64,000 nt of DNA from Caballeronia sp. SL2Y3 (GTDB taxonomy: Bacteria > Pseudomonadota > Gammaproteobacteria > Burkholderiales > Burkholderiaceae). This document shows, piece by piece, positions 17,373-25,192 of the stretch; the first letter of the stretch is position 1, and the number at the start of each line of letters is the position of its first letter. The stretch is taken from positions 611,749 through 675,748 of the forward strand of contig NZ_CP084263.1 in the NCBI RefSeq assembly GCF_022879575.1, read 5' to 3'. The notes under the pieces were generated by a model. That model was not told the origin of the DNA, made no database searches, and was given only the letters and a program-made list of their open reading frames with translations. Both the position numbers and the translations under genes were made by a program.

Positions 17373-17903
17373 AGTAATAGTTTCGTTTTCTAGCAAGGTG
17401 CGCGCAGTATATGTCTGATAAGTCTCCTCACATGTTTCTGGATGTAACGGTATCGGAAAAAAGAGAATCCAGGTTTTCTTACTATCATAAGTGGAAAATT
17501 GCACCCGAGGACGCTAAGGATACGGAATAACTGACCAAGCGTGTTGGGCAGCAAAGAGTTGAGGCGGTAAAAGGATCGGTTCGTGATCCTTAATATTTCG
17601 CGCAGATTTTCTTTTAGGTATTTTTTACTCTGCAGTACTTCGTGGCCTTGATTTTTGACCCGCCGCTCCTGGGGCGCTCATTGAACTGATAGGAGACTGA
17701 GTCGCCGGTGGCGCACCGCAGCATGGACAACGGACTTTGCCGCGTCGGCTGATTGAGACTAGGGCCCCTGCAGAGTCGCGCTGCCTGCACGACAGCGTTT
17801 GGGGAATTGACAGCGCGCTTCGGGGATTGCCTTACCTTTTGCGAACGGACGTTCATTTTTGGCAGCGGCGTGCAGGCAGTCGGTCAAAGCGACGAGAGAA
17901 TGT
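17373..17903. other. AT-rich intergenic region with hairpin
   Basis: This stretch separates two minus-strand genes. A perfect 7-bp inverted repeat (aaggatc 17571-17577 / gatcctt 17585-17591) is followed on the minus strand by TTTT, making it a candidate terminator for the upstream polymerase-kinase gene, about 310 bases beyond its stop. Small frames on either strand (for example 17614-17856 minus) have no ribosome binding site or recognisable family. Confidence 0.4.
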
Positions 17904-19694
17904 CTATGGCGTCACGTGATCGACGTGGCCATATCTTTGTCGCGTCGTTGGCGGAGCATGACGTGGCATCGCATCGAAGACGACTCCGGCGATATTGGCA
18001 CGTACCCGATCGAGTCTTCTCACCGCCTCCTGAATATTCCCCGCAGCGTGACTGTCGGGTTGCTCGACCAGCAAGGTGCAAGCACCGAGCGGCGTAATCA
18101 GGCAGGCGTCATCAGCCGACAGCACCTCAGGCGTGTCGATGATAACGAGGTCGTAGTAGGACGTTAGCTCGCGCACCAGACGCGAGAGACGCCCAATGTA
18201 GAGTGACAGGTTCGGGTGCGGCAGCAGATCGCCAACGGGTATTACATCCAGGTTCCTGAATCCTTCAACACGATGAATGACATGTTGAACTCTGATATTT
18301 CTGTCGAGAACCTGCGCAAGTCCTAACGAATCGGATAGTCCGAACGAATCAGAGATCGCACCTTGACGGAAATCGGCGTCCACGAGCAGTACTCTGTTGC
18401 CCGCCTTCGCATTCATGGACGCGAGCTGGGCCGCCAACACCGTCTTTCCGGGGTTAGACCTTGAACTGGTGACGATCATCACATTGCGCTTCCAGCGCGT
18501 ATAAGGCAGCCTGAGCCGTTCGCGGCGTCTCAGCTGGAAGTGCTCCAGCGGAAAGAGTTTGAAGCTGGCTGCCGGAAAGGAATTGCGCTTTGCGCGATAT
18601 GCCGCAAATCTCGGCCAATAGAGAACGAGGTAGCCGATCACCACGAATGACGTCACGGTAGTAATGCTGACCGTCGAGGTGATGAGCAAAAGAAGCAGCA
18701 TGAGAAACCCGTCGCTAGCCGTGAACGCAATGAACCCAAGCAGGAGGAGCGCGCTGAACAACCCCATCTCTGCGAAGCTCGCAGGCAGGCCCGCGAACGG
18801 CACGCCAGACGAGATCTCATATTCGACCAGACGGAACGAAGGCATATACATGTACCGCGAGCGTACATCGTCCGCAGTGACGCCCCGCAATACGTCCTCG
18901 AGCGACGCATCGAACATGAACGGATAACCACCGAGTCGGTGCGAGAAAGTGGTCGACCCATAAAACGTATGACTGCCGAGATAGATGCCCACTAGGCCAA
19001 CGACGCAAACGAACCCGGCGAGCATGACGAGCGGATGCACCATCCGCAGTCTGTGCCGTAGCGGATAGAGTCCCAAAAATATGAACAATATGAACGAGGA
19101 CTTCGAGAAGCACAGGAACAGCCCGAGGCAGTACATCGCAACAATCTTCTTGTTGACCTTCTCGATCAAAAGATGAGCGATGAGCGAAGCCACAAGCAAG
19201 GAGGAAAAGAAGCCCGCTTCTCGCGAGAATCCAGAGGCTCTTGCAAAAAACAGAAATTCGTAGAAGTTGGAATAGGCGCGCGTTGCATACTCGCCCCATA
19301 TCATCCGTGAGAGGGCGGCCGGGCCGAGCGTCTCGGCGAGCCCTCGGTCGACGTAATAGGCCGCGAATTGCACGACTGCGAACGCCACGTTAATAGCCAT
19401 CCAATGGTGCAGATAGCAGATGCGGGCGCCTATGGTGTACATCATGTAGCCGATGCACACTGCAATGGAGACGACTCGCAGCGCGACACTCGGCGAACCT
19501 ATTGCGCTGACTGCCACACCTATTGCCAGCGGACCGCTCCAGCTACGGACAGTGGCAGAAAGGAAGCGCAGGAACTTGATGTCGAGAAAAGGAATGAAAA
19601 GATAGAAGTAAATCGTGAAGCCATTGACCCGCGGGTTGAAGATAATGCAGGTGAAAAACATGTAGAAGAGGATTGATACGATCTTCGAGTACAT
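17904..19694 (-). CDS. Fusion of O-antigen-polymerase-like membrane domain and BY-kinase-like ATPase
   Basis: One uninterrupted 596-residue frame. Residues 1 to about 385 hold some ten to twelve hydrophobic helices with the layout of Wzy/O-antigen ligase proteins, including a large periplasmic loop (about 240-310). After a basic linker (QLRRRERLRLPYTRWKR) residues about 400-596 are a CpsD/Wzc-C-like ATPase: SSRSNPGKT (Walker A, first Gly replaced), VLLVDADFRQG (A') and LVIIDTPEV (B). The C-terminal tail has only one tyrosine, so classical cluster autophosphorylation is doubtful. The ATPase half aligns by eye with the autokinase at 11877-14180. Start ATG 19694; no strong ribosome binding site. 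Polymerase identity is inferred from topology only. Confidence 0.72.
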   Translation of the reverse strand: MYSKIVSILFYMFFTCIIFNPRVNGFTIYFYLFIPFLDIKFLRFLSATVRSWSGPLAIGVAVSAIGSPSVALRVVSIAVCIGYMMYTIGARICYLHHWMAINVAFAVVQFAAYYVDRGLAETLGPAALSRMIWGEYATRAYSNFYEFLFFARASGFSREAGFFSSLLVASLIAHLLIEKVNKKIVAMYCLGLFLCFSKSSFILFIFLGLYPLRHRLRMVHPLVMLAGFVCVVGLVGIYLGSHTFYGSTTFSHRLGGYPFMFDASLEDVLRGVTADDVRSRYMYMPSFRLVEYEISSGVPFAGLPASFAEMGLFSALLLLGFIAFTASDGFLMLLLLLITSTVSITTVTSFVVIGYLVLYWPRFAAYRAKRNSFPAASFKLFPLEHFQLRRRERLRLPYTRWKRNVMIVTSSRSNPGKTVLAAQLASMNAKAGNRVLLVDADFRQGAISDSFGLSDSLGLAQVLDRNIRVQHVIHRVEGFRNLDVIPVGDLLPHPNLSLYIGRLSRLVRELTSYYDLVIIDTPEVLSADDACLITPLGACTLLVEQPDSHAAGNIQEAVRRLDRVRANIAGVVFDAMPRHAPPTTRQRYGHVDHVTP

Positions 19695-20141
19695 GAGGTC
19701 CTCATTATCTCAGCGTCCGAGTCGGCGCAAGAGGCCGAGTCGCGAACAAGATTGAGTGCTGCCGGATCGTCAGGCGAAAGGCACAGCAAGTTCTTTGTAG
19801 TCGGCTTTACTCAGTATCCCTGCGCTTGGACTTGCGCGCCGCATGCCGAATTCAGGACTCTATACCGCCGTTTTTCTCATCACTCGAACTTCAGCGAGGA
19901 TACGTGCGGAAACAGACATGGTTACTCATGCTATTAAAAGATGGATAGCGCGTCGGTGACCCTTGACTTAGTACCGTCGTTGAGAGAGTCGCCGCAAAGC
20001 CGTCGGCATTCGTGAAAGCTGGTAGCGTGATCCGCCGTCGACCACGGCGGACACGCGTGCGATCCCGCCCGCCGCGCGGGCAGGATTGGTGCGCCCGGCT
20101 ATCTCTTCAAGTCTCTTCCGACGTGAGAACTCGCAGGCCCC
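19695..20141. other. Intergenic region with two GC hairpins
   Basis: No gene is supported. Two hairpins lie downstream of the minus-strand AhpD-like gene: ccgccgt/acggcgg (20032-20050) and gcccgc/gcgggc (20067-20081). Neither has a T-run, so termination is only possible. The left part should hold the promoter of the polymerase-kinase gene; I do not see clear -35/-10 elements. Confidence 0.35.
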
Positions 20142-20597
20142 TCATTGCTCCAGCACGGCCTGCGGCGTATTGCGGAAGCTGATTGCCAGGCGGTTATAAG
20201 TATTCATCAAGCTGATGGCGATTGTCAGATCGACGAGTTCACGCTCATTGAACGAGGCGCGGGCAGCCTCATACGACGCGTCGGGCACGCCGGTCTGCGC
20301 CACCAGCGTGACCGATTCCGCCCACGCGAGTGCTGCGCGCTCCCGGTCGTCGAAAAGATGGCCCGCTTCTCTCCATGCCTGCACGAGCGCGAGCTTTTCG
20401 ATTTTGACGCCTTTCTTCAGCAGGTCGCGCGCGTGCATGTCGAGGCAATAGGCGCAGTTGTTGATCTGCGAGACGCGCAAGTAGACCAGATCGACCAGAA
20501 CCGGCGATAGATCGCTCTGCATCACGTAGCCATAGACGCCGCCAAGGGCCTTGACGCCTGCCGGCGCAATCTGAACATAGTCGAGACGCTTGCTCAT
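20142..20597 (-). CDS. AhpD-like / carboxymuconolactone decarboxylase family protein
   Basis: The 151-residue cytoplasmic protein has the AhpD core motif C-x-x-C-x-x-x-H in NNCAYCLDMHARDL, which in this family is the thiol pair of an alkylhydroperoxidase. The length and the helix-rich sequence match single-domain members. A ribosome binding site (aggagtcacctc) precedes the ATG. It lies 24 bases downstream of a cupin gene on the same strand and is probably co-transcribed with it. Peroxidase activity is likely from the motif; the physiological reductant is unknown. Confidence 0.85.
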   Translation of the reverse strand: MSKRLDYVQIAPAGVKALGGVYGYVMQSDLSPVLVDLVYLRVSQINNCAYCLDMHARDLLKKGVKIEKLALVQAWREAGHLFDDRERAALAWAESVTLVAQTGVPDASYEAARASFNERELVDLTIAISLMNTYNRLAISFRNTPQAVLEQ

Positions 20598-20621
20598 GAG
20601 GTGACTCCTGAAGGTAGTGGA

Positions 20622-21038
20622 TTACTTGAGGGGAGTGGTCAGCGTTTTATCGTCGCTGTCGGCGACGAAGACGGCGAGCAGCTTCGCGGGCTGCGTTTCG
20701 CTCGCATTGCGGCTTATGCGGTGAACGGAGCCGGGCTTCTCAAAGAAGCTCTCGCCGGCATGGTAGACGCGCTTCGGACCGTCATCGACTTGCGACTCGA
20801 TGTCGCCCGATACGACGTACGCATAGATGAAAGCCGAGCCCGCATGTCTGTGCGCCAAGGACGCCGCACCGGGCGCGTAGTCGACGACGACGGCGGTCAA
20901 CGACTTCCCCGCAACGTTCGGAATGGCGTGCTGGAAGTTCGGTGTGACGGTCTCGGCCGCGCCGTGTGCCAAGGCGGATACCGCAATGCCCAACGCCACG
21001 GCTGCGCAGACGGCTGGCTTGATGAATCGAATGTTCAT
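20622..21038 (-). CDS. Exported cupin-domain protein
   Basis: The 138-residue protein has a signal peptide (AVALGIAVSALAHG) and a single cupin barrel: the first motif contains HRHAGSAFIYAYVVSGDIE and the second GESFFEKPGSVHRISRN, giving metal-binding histidines. ATG 21038 is chosen because AAGGAG lies at the right distance; the frame is open to 21086. It probably forms an operon with the AhpD-like gene. The ligand or enzymatic reaction cannot be assigned. Confidence 0.82.
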   Translation of the reverse strand: MNIRFIKPAVCAAVALGIAVSALAHGAAETVTPNFQHAIPNVAGKSLTAVVVDYAPGAASLAHRHAGSAFIYAYVVSGDIESQVDDGPKRVYHAGESFFEKPGSVHRISRNASETQPAKLLAVFVADSDDKTLTTPLK

Positions 21039-21157
21039 GGTGTCTGGCTCCTTTGTGCTTTGCATTGTCGTGTCGCGCGGGGACACGCAAAAGCACCAGG
21101 AATGAACATTTTCAATGCACCAAGACGGCGGTGCGCGCCACGTCCCTCGCTGCCTGG

Positions 21158-22570
21158 TCAGTGGCGCCCGTGAACGACTTCCAGCAGGCGCGAACAGTTG
21201 CCCGCCAGGGTTCTTTCATCGAGATTGGTCACGGCGAGCAGCAGCCCCTGCTGCTTCGAATCGGTCGTATACCAGGGTGAGAGAGGGACCGGGGCGAGCC
21301 CGAACATTCGCGCGCGGGAAGCGATCTCGATATCCGATACGGCGGGTTGCGTGAGCGCGGCCACCACGGTCATGCCCGCGGAACCCTGCACTTCGATCGA
21401 CTCCGAGCCCAGTTCCTTCAGACAACGAAGCAGCGCTTGTTGCCGGCCCGCATAAAGACGCTTCATACGCCGCAGATGGCGAAGAAAGTGTCCGTCGTGC
21501 ATGAACTCGGTGACGGCATGCTGCACGGATGCAGCCGGAGCAGGCGAAAGGCACGCCGCAACATCGCCGAAGCCGCGTGCCAGAGCCTGCGGGACAACGA
21601 GATAACCCAGGCGTAGTGCCGGGCTGATGGTCTTGCTGAAGGTCCCGATGTGAAGCACGCGTCCGTCGCGGTCGACCGAGGCCAGCGCCGGTGCAGCGCG
21701 TCCCCTTAATTGCAGCTCGCCGAGATAATCGTCTTCCACGATCCAGGCATCGTGGTGCCTGGCCCAGTCGAGCAGTGAGAGCCGTCGAGCGAGCGACATC
21801 GTCATCCCGAGCGGCGCCTGCTGACCCGGCGTCACCACGGCCAAGGCGGCTGCCGGCGCGATCCGCATGCCTGCGTCGACATCGAGCCCCTCCGTATCCA
21901 CCGGCACGCCTGCGACGTGCATGCCGGCCAGGTCGAGCGCCGTGCGCGTGAGCGGAAAGCCGGGCTCTTCCATCCAGGCGTGTTCACCTTCGACGCGCAG
22001 GCCGCGAATCGCGAGGTTCAGAGCGCCCGCGAAACCCGCGGTGACGAAGACCTGCGAGGGACTGCATAGCAGCCCGCGCGACACCGCAAGATACGACGCG
22101 ATTTCCTGTCGTAGATCAGGATCGCCGCGAGGGTCCGGATAGCCGACAGGAGCCGCTGCCGCCCGGCGGGCGGCGCGTGCCTGGATCCGTGACCACAGTT
22201 TGAACGGAAACGCGTCCTGCGAGGGCACGCCCATCTGAAACGCCAGCGGCGCCGTGCTGAAGTCGTTGAACAGCTCCGGAAGCGGCGGTGCCTCGGGCGA
22301 CCATCCGGCCGTCGGGGGCGAGGGCCTCGCGACTACCCGCGTGCCGGCCGCACCCAATCCGATTGCGAACTGCTCGTCGATCAGGCGCTCGTAGGCCGTA
22401 CGAACGGTGCCCCGCGATACGCCCAGCTGCGCGGCCAGATCCGACCACGAGGGCAGCCGCGCGCCGGCGGCAAGCTGGCCCGACTCGATCGCATGGCGAA
22501 TCGAGCCATAGATTTGCGCCGACAGCGGGAGGCCTCCGGCACGATCGAGTCCAATGGAAAGTGTTGCCAT
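21158..22570 (-). CDS. MocR/PdxR-type regulator (GntR HTH plus aminotransferase domain)
   Basis: The 470-residue protein begins with a GntR winged helix (LPLSAQIYGSIRHAIESGQL, then LGVSRGTVRTAYERL) followed by a fold-type-I aminotransferase domain. The PLP lysine is visible in HIGTFSKTISPALRLGYLV, and the preceding IVEDDYLGEL stretch contains the aspartate that contacts the PLP nitrogen. MocR proteins sense PLP or amino-group ligands and regulate a neighbouring gene. It is divergent from the HD-domain gene and upstream of the cupin/AhpD pair; either may be its target. Confidence 0.88.
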   Translation of the reverse strand: MATLSIGLDRAGGLPLSAQIYGSIRHAIESGQLAAGARLPSWSDLAAQLGVSRGTVRTAYERLIDEQFAIGLGAAGTRVVARPSPPTAGWSPEAPPLPELFNDFSTAPLAFQMGVPSQDAFPFKLWSRIQARAARRAAAAPVGYPDPRGDPDLRQEIASYLAVSRGLLCSPSQVFVTAGFAGALNLAIRGLRVEGEHAWMEEPGFPLTRTALDLAGMHVAGVPVDTEGLDVDAGMRIAPAAALAVVTPGQQAPLGMTMSLARRLSLLDWARHHDAWIVEDDYLGELQLRGRAAPALASVDRDGRVLHIGTFSKTISPALRLGYLVVPQALARGFGDVAACLSPAPAASVQHAVTEFMHDGHFLRHLRRMKRLYAGRQQALLRCLKELGSESIEVQGSAGMTVVAALTQPAVSDIEIASRARMFGLAPVPLSPWYTTDSKQQGLLLAVTNLDERTLAGNCSRLLEVVHGRH

Positions 22571-22708
22571 AGACGCGATAGTACAGTGGCTTTCACTGAT
22601 CTTGGGCCTGTTCCCTGACCCGTGCGAAGCGTAACTTCCCGGTTATAGCGCCGCGTGTCATTCGGCGCGCGATGACTGCCCGATTCACAAAACCCGTTCG
22701 AGTAACCG
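22571..22708. promoter_or_regulatory. Divergent promoter region between MocR regulator and HD-domain gene
   Basis: This 138-base region must contain promoters in both directions and, by MocR precedent, probably the regulator's operator. On the plus strand it contains gttatagcgcc and ggcgcgcgatg stretches but no clean paired direct repeat that I can assign. Confidence 0.35.
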
Positions 22709-23368
22709 ATGAAGCAAGATACAGCCGCAGCGAGAGAAGCCATCCCCCATGTCGCTATTCCCGACAGCCAGCTCGCGCGTGAGGCAGCCGAACTCATCCG
22801 CGACACGGAAAGCGAACTGTTGTTCAACCACTCGACGCGGGTCTACCTGTGGGGGGCGCTGCTGGGCGAACGAAACGGCATCGAGTACGACCCCGAGTTA
22901 CTCTACGTCGCGGCCATGTTTCACGATATCGGTCTGACGGCGGCGTATGGCAAAAGCGAATTGCGTTTCGAAGTGGACGGCGCCAACGCCGCACGCGATT
23001 TTTTACGCAGCCACCACGTGGACGAGGCGGACGTGGCGAAGGTGTGGACCGCGGTGGCGCTTCATACGACGCCGGGCATTCCCGAACACATGCATGGCGA
23101 GATTGCGCTGGTGCAAGCCGGAGCGGGGATGGACGTAGCGGGGCGCGGCTTCGATGCGTTCCCGGAAGCGCAGCGCGCGGCGGTGGTCGCGGCTTATCCG
23201 CGCGGCGCCGACTTCGCCGCCAGAATGATCGATGCCTTCTACGACGGCATGAAGCATCGCCCGGGCACCACGTTCGGCACGTTCAACGACGATTTCCTGG
23301 CGCACAAGGATCCGAGCTTCGAACGCGTGAACCTGTGCAGCATCATTCTCAATTCGAAGTGGGGCTGA
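22709..23368 (+). CDS. HD-domain hydrolase, cyanamide-hydratase-like
   Basis: The 219-residue protein has the HD superfamily metal motif: NHSTRVYLWG (first His), AAMFHDIGLT (HD pair), then VALHTTPGIPEHMHGE (further histidines) and a later Asp region. This order and the MFHDIGLT sequence resemble the cyanamide hydratase-like subgroup. It could hydrolyse or hydrate a small nitrogen compound, but the substrate is unknown. It is divergent from a MocR-type regulator, which suggests inducible expression. Confidence 0.8.
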   Translation: MKQDTAAAREAIPHVAIPDSQLAREAAELIRDTESELLFNHSTRVYLWGALLGERNGIEYDPELLYVAAMFHDIGLTAAYGKSELRFEVDGANAARDFLRSHHVDEADVAKVWTAVALHTTPGIPEHMHGEIALVQAGAGMDVAGRGFDAFPEAQRAAVVAAYPRGADFAARMIDAFYDGMKHRPGTTFGTFNDDFLAHKDPSFERVNLCSIILNSKWG

Positions 23369-23390
23369 CGTCGTCGACATGGAAAGCGAT

Positions 23391-24083
23391 TCACCAGGGA
23401 AGCGTTTGCCCGCGGTAATTGTAGTAACGCAAGCCCGGCTTGCCCGAGAACGCTTCGATCTGGTTCACGATTCCCGGAATGCTTTCCTCGACGCCGAGCG
23501 TCGCATCGGCCCCGCCCATCTCGGTTCGCACCCACCCCGGATCGACCAGCGCAAGAGACCATGAAGCGTCCGCGTGACGCGCAGCGAATGAGCGCATGAG
23601 CGTGTTCAGAGCTGCCTTGCTGGCTCGATAGACTTCCCATCCACCGCTTTCGTTGAGTGCCACGCTGCCGAGGCTCGACGACATGATAGCGATCGTACCG
23701 CTTGCCTTCACCTTTTCACATAGCCGTTCGACGATGCGAATGGGACTCAACGCGTTCGTCAGCATGAGGCGCGTGAAGTCCTCGGTCGACACCTCGCTGG
23801 CTCGATCTTCAGGCCCGAGCGCGACACCCGCATTGACATAGAGAACGTCGAACTCGTGCTCAGCGAAACGGGCCGCGAGGCTATCGATATCCTCGGTCCT
23901 CGTGACGTCCATCTGCTCGATGCGCAAACGCTGTCCGAATTCTTGCGCGTGGCGATGAAGCGGCGTCTTGTCACCACGCACGGTGGCGACTACGTTCCAC
24001 CCTCGCGCGAGCCACTCCTCAGCTAGCGCCAAACCTAATCCACGCGATGCGCCTACGATCAAGACTGTATTCGTGTCCGTCAT
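23391..24083 (-). CDS. SDR family oxidoreductase
   Basis: The 230-residue protein is a classical short-chain dehydrogenase: cofactor motif VLIVGASRGLGLALAEEWL, NAG motif (LYVNAGVAL), catalytic Ser in IAIMSSSLGS and Y-x-x-x-K in VYRASKAALN. The Arg in ATVRGDKTP after strand 2 suggests NADP(H) preference. A ribosome binding site (ggaggtgtcac) precedes the ATG. It converges with the HD-domain gene with 22 bases between them. The substrate is unknown. Confidence 0.88.
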   Translation of the reverse strand: MTDTNTVLIVGASRGLGLALAEEWLARGWNVVATVRGDKTPLHRHAQEFGQRLRIEQMDVTRTEDIDSLAARFAEHEFDVLYVNAGVALGPEDRASEVSTEDFTRLMLTNALSPIRIVERLCEKVKASGTIAIMSSSLGSVALNESGGWEVYRASKAALNTLMRSFAARHADASWSLALVDPGWVRTEMGGADATLGVEESIPGIVNQIEAFSGKPGLRYYNYRGQTLPW

Positions 24084-24348
24084 GTGACACCTCCGATCAT
24101 TGAGACATTATTCAATGGCAAAGTTCCTTCGAGTGAGTTGCAAGCGACGGGTCGCGTGCTCTCTCAACCCTCTGTGTGAGAGTTTGCGGGAAGTGCTGCA
24201 TCGGGGGTAGTCGATTAGAGGTAATTGCACATATGCCAAAGGGTAATGAGTGGCGCTGCCTCATCACGGAACCGGCGCGTGCATCGAATGCGAGCGCGAT
24301 CGGCCCCTTACTTGGAGACCCGAATGAACAAGAGGCCGTCGAAGATTA

Positions 24349-24804
24349 TCAGGAGTCCAGACGACAGAAGCGGCTGTCCAGGAGATCGATCACGCGCCAT
24401 ACCGAGCAAGGCCTTCGCACGTGCCCGTCGAAACCGGCCTGCTTCAACGTCGAGACAGAATCCAATGGGTAGACGTTGCTCATCGCAAGGATCAGCAGTC
24501 TGGCCGTCTGGTCGTCCTTGCGCAGTCTGCGCACGAACGCATAACGCGAATCCGCATCCAGCCGTGTATCCAGCAGGAGCGCATGGGGGCGCCAACTCGC
24601 GATCTGGCGCTGTAGCGTGGCGATGTTCGTGGCGTAAAGGACCTGGTACTTCTTGAGCGTCAGGAGCAAGGCGAGCGATGCACCAATGGCTTCATCGCGA
24701 TGGCCGATGAGAACACGGCAATTGGCTGTTGTCCCCTTGGCTTCAACGTTCGTCGTCCAAAACGCGCACTCCTGTTCGTCGTCCAACGGTACGCGACGTG
24801 TCAT
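24349..24804 (-). CDS. Degenerate receiver-domain protein
   Basis: The 151-residue product has the alternating pattern of a receiver domain. The acidic pocket is altered (CRVLIGHRDEA in place of a DD pair), the phosphoacceptor aspartate appears kept in ALLLDTRLD, and the conserved Lys is Arg (DGHVRRPCS). Phosphorylation chemistry is therefore doubtful, and it may be a constitutive binding module. ATG 24804 is preceded by AGGAGG; the open frame continues upstream. It is divergent from the CheB-CheR hybrid kinase gene, which may be its partner. Confidence 0.65.
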   Translation of the reverse strand: MTRRVPLDDEQECAFWTTNVEAKGTTANCRVLIGHRDEAIGASLALLLTLKKYQVLYATNIATLQRQIASWRPHALLLDTRLDADSRYAFVRRLRKDDQTARLLILAMSNVYPLDSVSTLKQAGFDGHVRRPCSVWRVIDLLDSRFCRLDS

Positions 24805-25192
24805 AGCGCCTCCTGGCTGGCCCGTTTGCTGCAACCGCAGTTGCGATTCGTGCCCCAGTTTCCGTGCTGGCACCACACGTTAGAATCTGGCTAAGCAACA
24901 GTTGTATTCCCCGTTTCACGTCAATACAAGCAGTTTCGAGACGATCGCGGTGTAAGCGCCACGGAACGGCAACGCGACGCGACGAGACTGGCATGCCTTT
25001 CCGAACGGCGCTCGGTCTCCGTCCGATCGGTCGTTCAGGGCATCCCTTCCGTAATGCTTTAAGCGAGGCCGATCCCCGGCGGCTGCCCTACAATAGCTGT
25101 GCCGTCTCGCTGGTCCTAGAATAGGTAGTTCAGTACACAATTCGGCATTGGTCGTGGATAACCCAGCCGCGCATTAGACGAGGAGAGGCGCA
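24805..25192. other. Divergent intergenic region before CheB-CheR hybrid kinase
   Basis: This 388-base stretch lies between divergent signalling genes. The ribosome binding site GAGGAGAGG (about 25180-25188) serves the kinase gene and AGGAGG serves the receiver. TAGAAT occurs near 24880 and again near 25114 as possible -10 elements, without good -35 partners. No gene is supported. Confidence 0.35.

Noticed and set aside
17614..17856. 80-codon minus-strand frame between the hydrolase and the polymerase-kinase
   Set aside because: No ribosome binding site, no recognised family, and mixed composition.
19752..19937. 61-codon plus-strand frame upstream of the polymerase-kinase gene
   Set aside because: Cys/His/Ser-rich random-looking sequence without start context.
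20032..20081. Hairpins considered as a strong intrinsic terminator
   Set aside because: Stable stems but no T-run on either strand; recorded only as possible.
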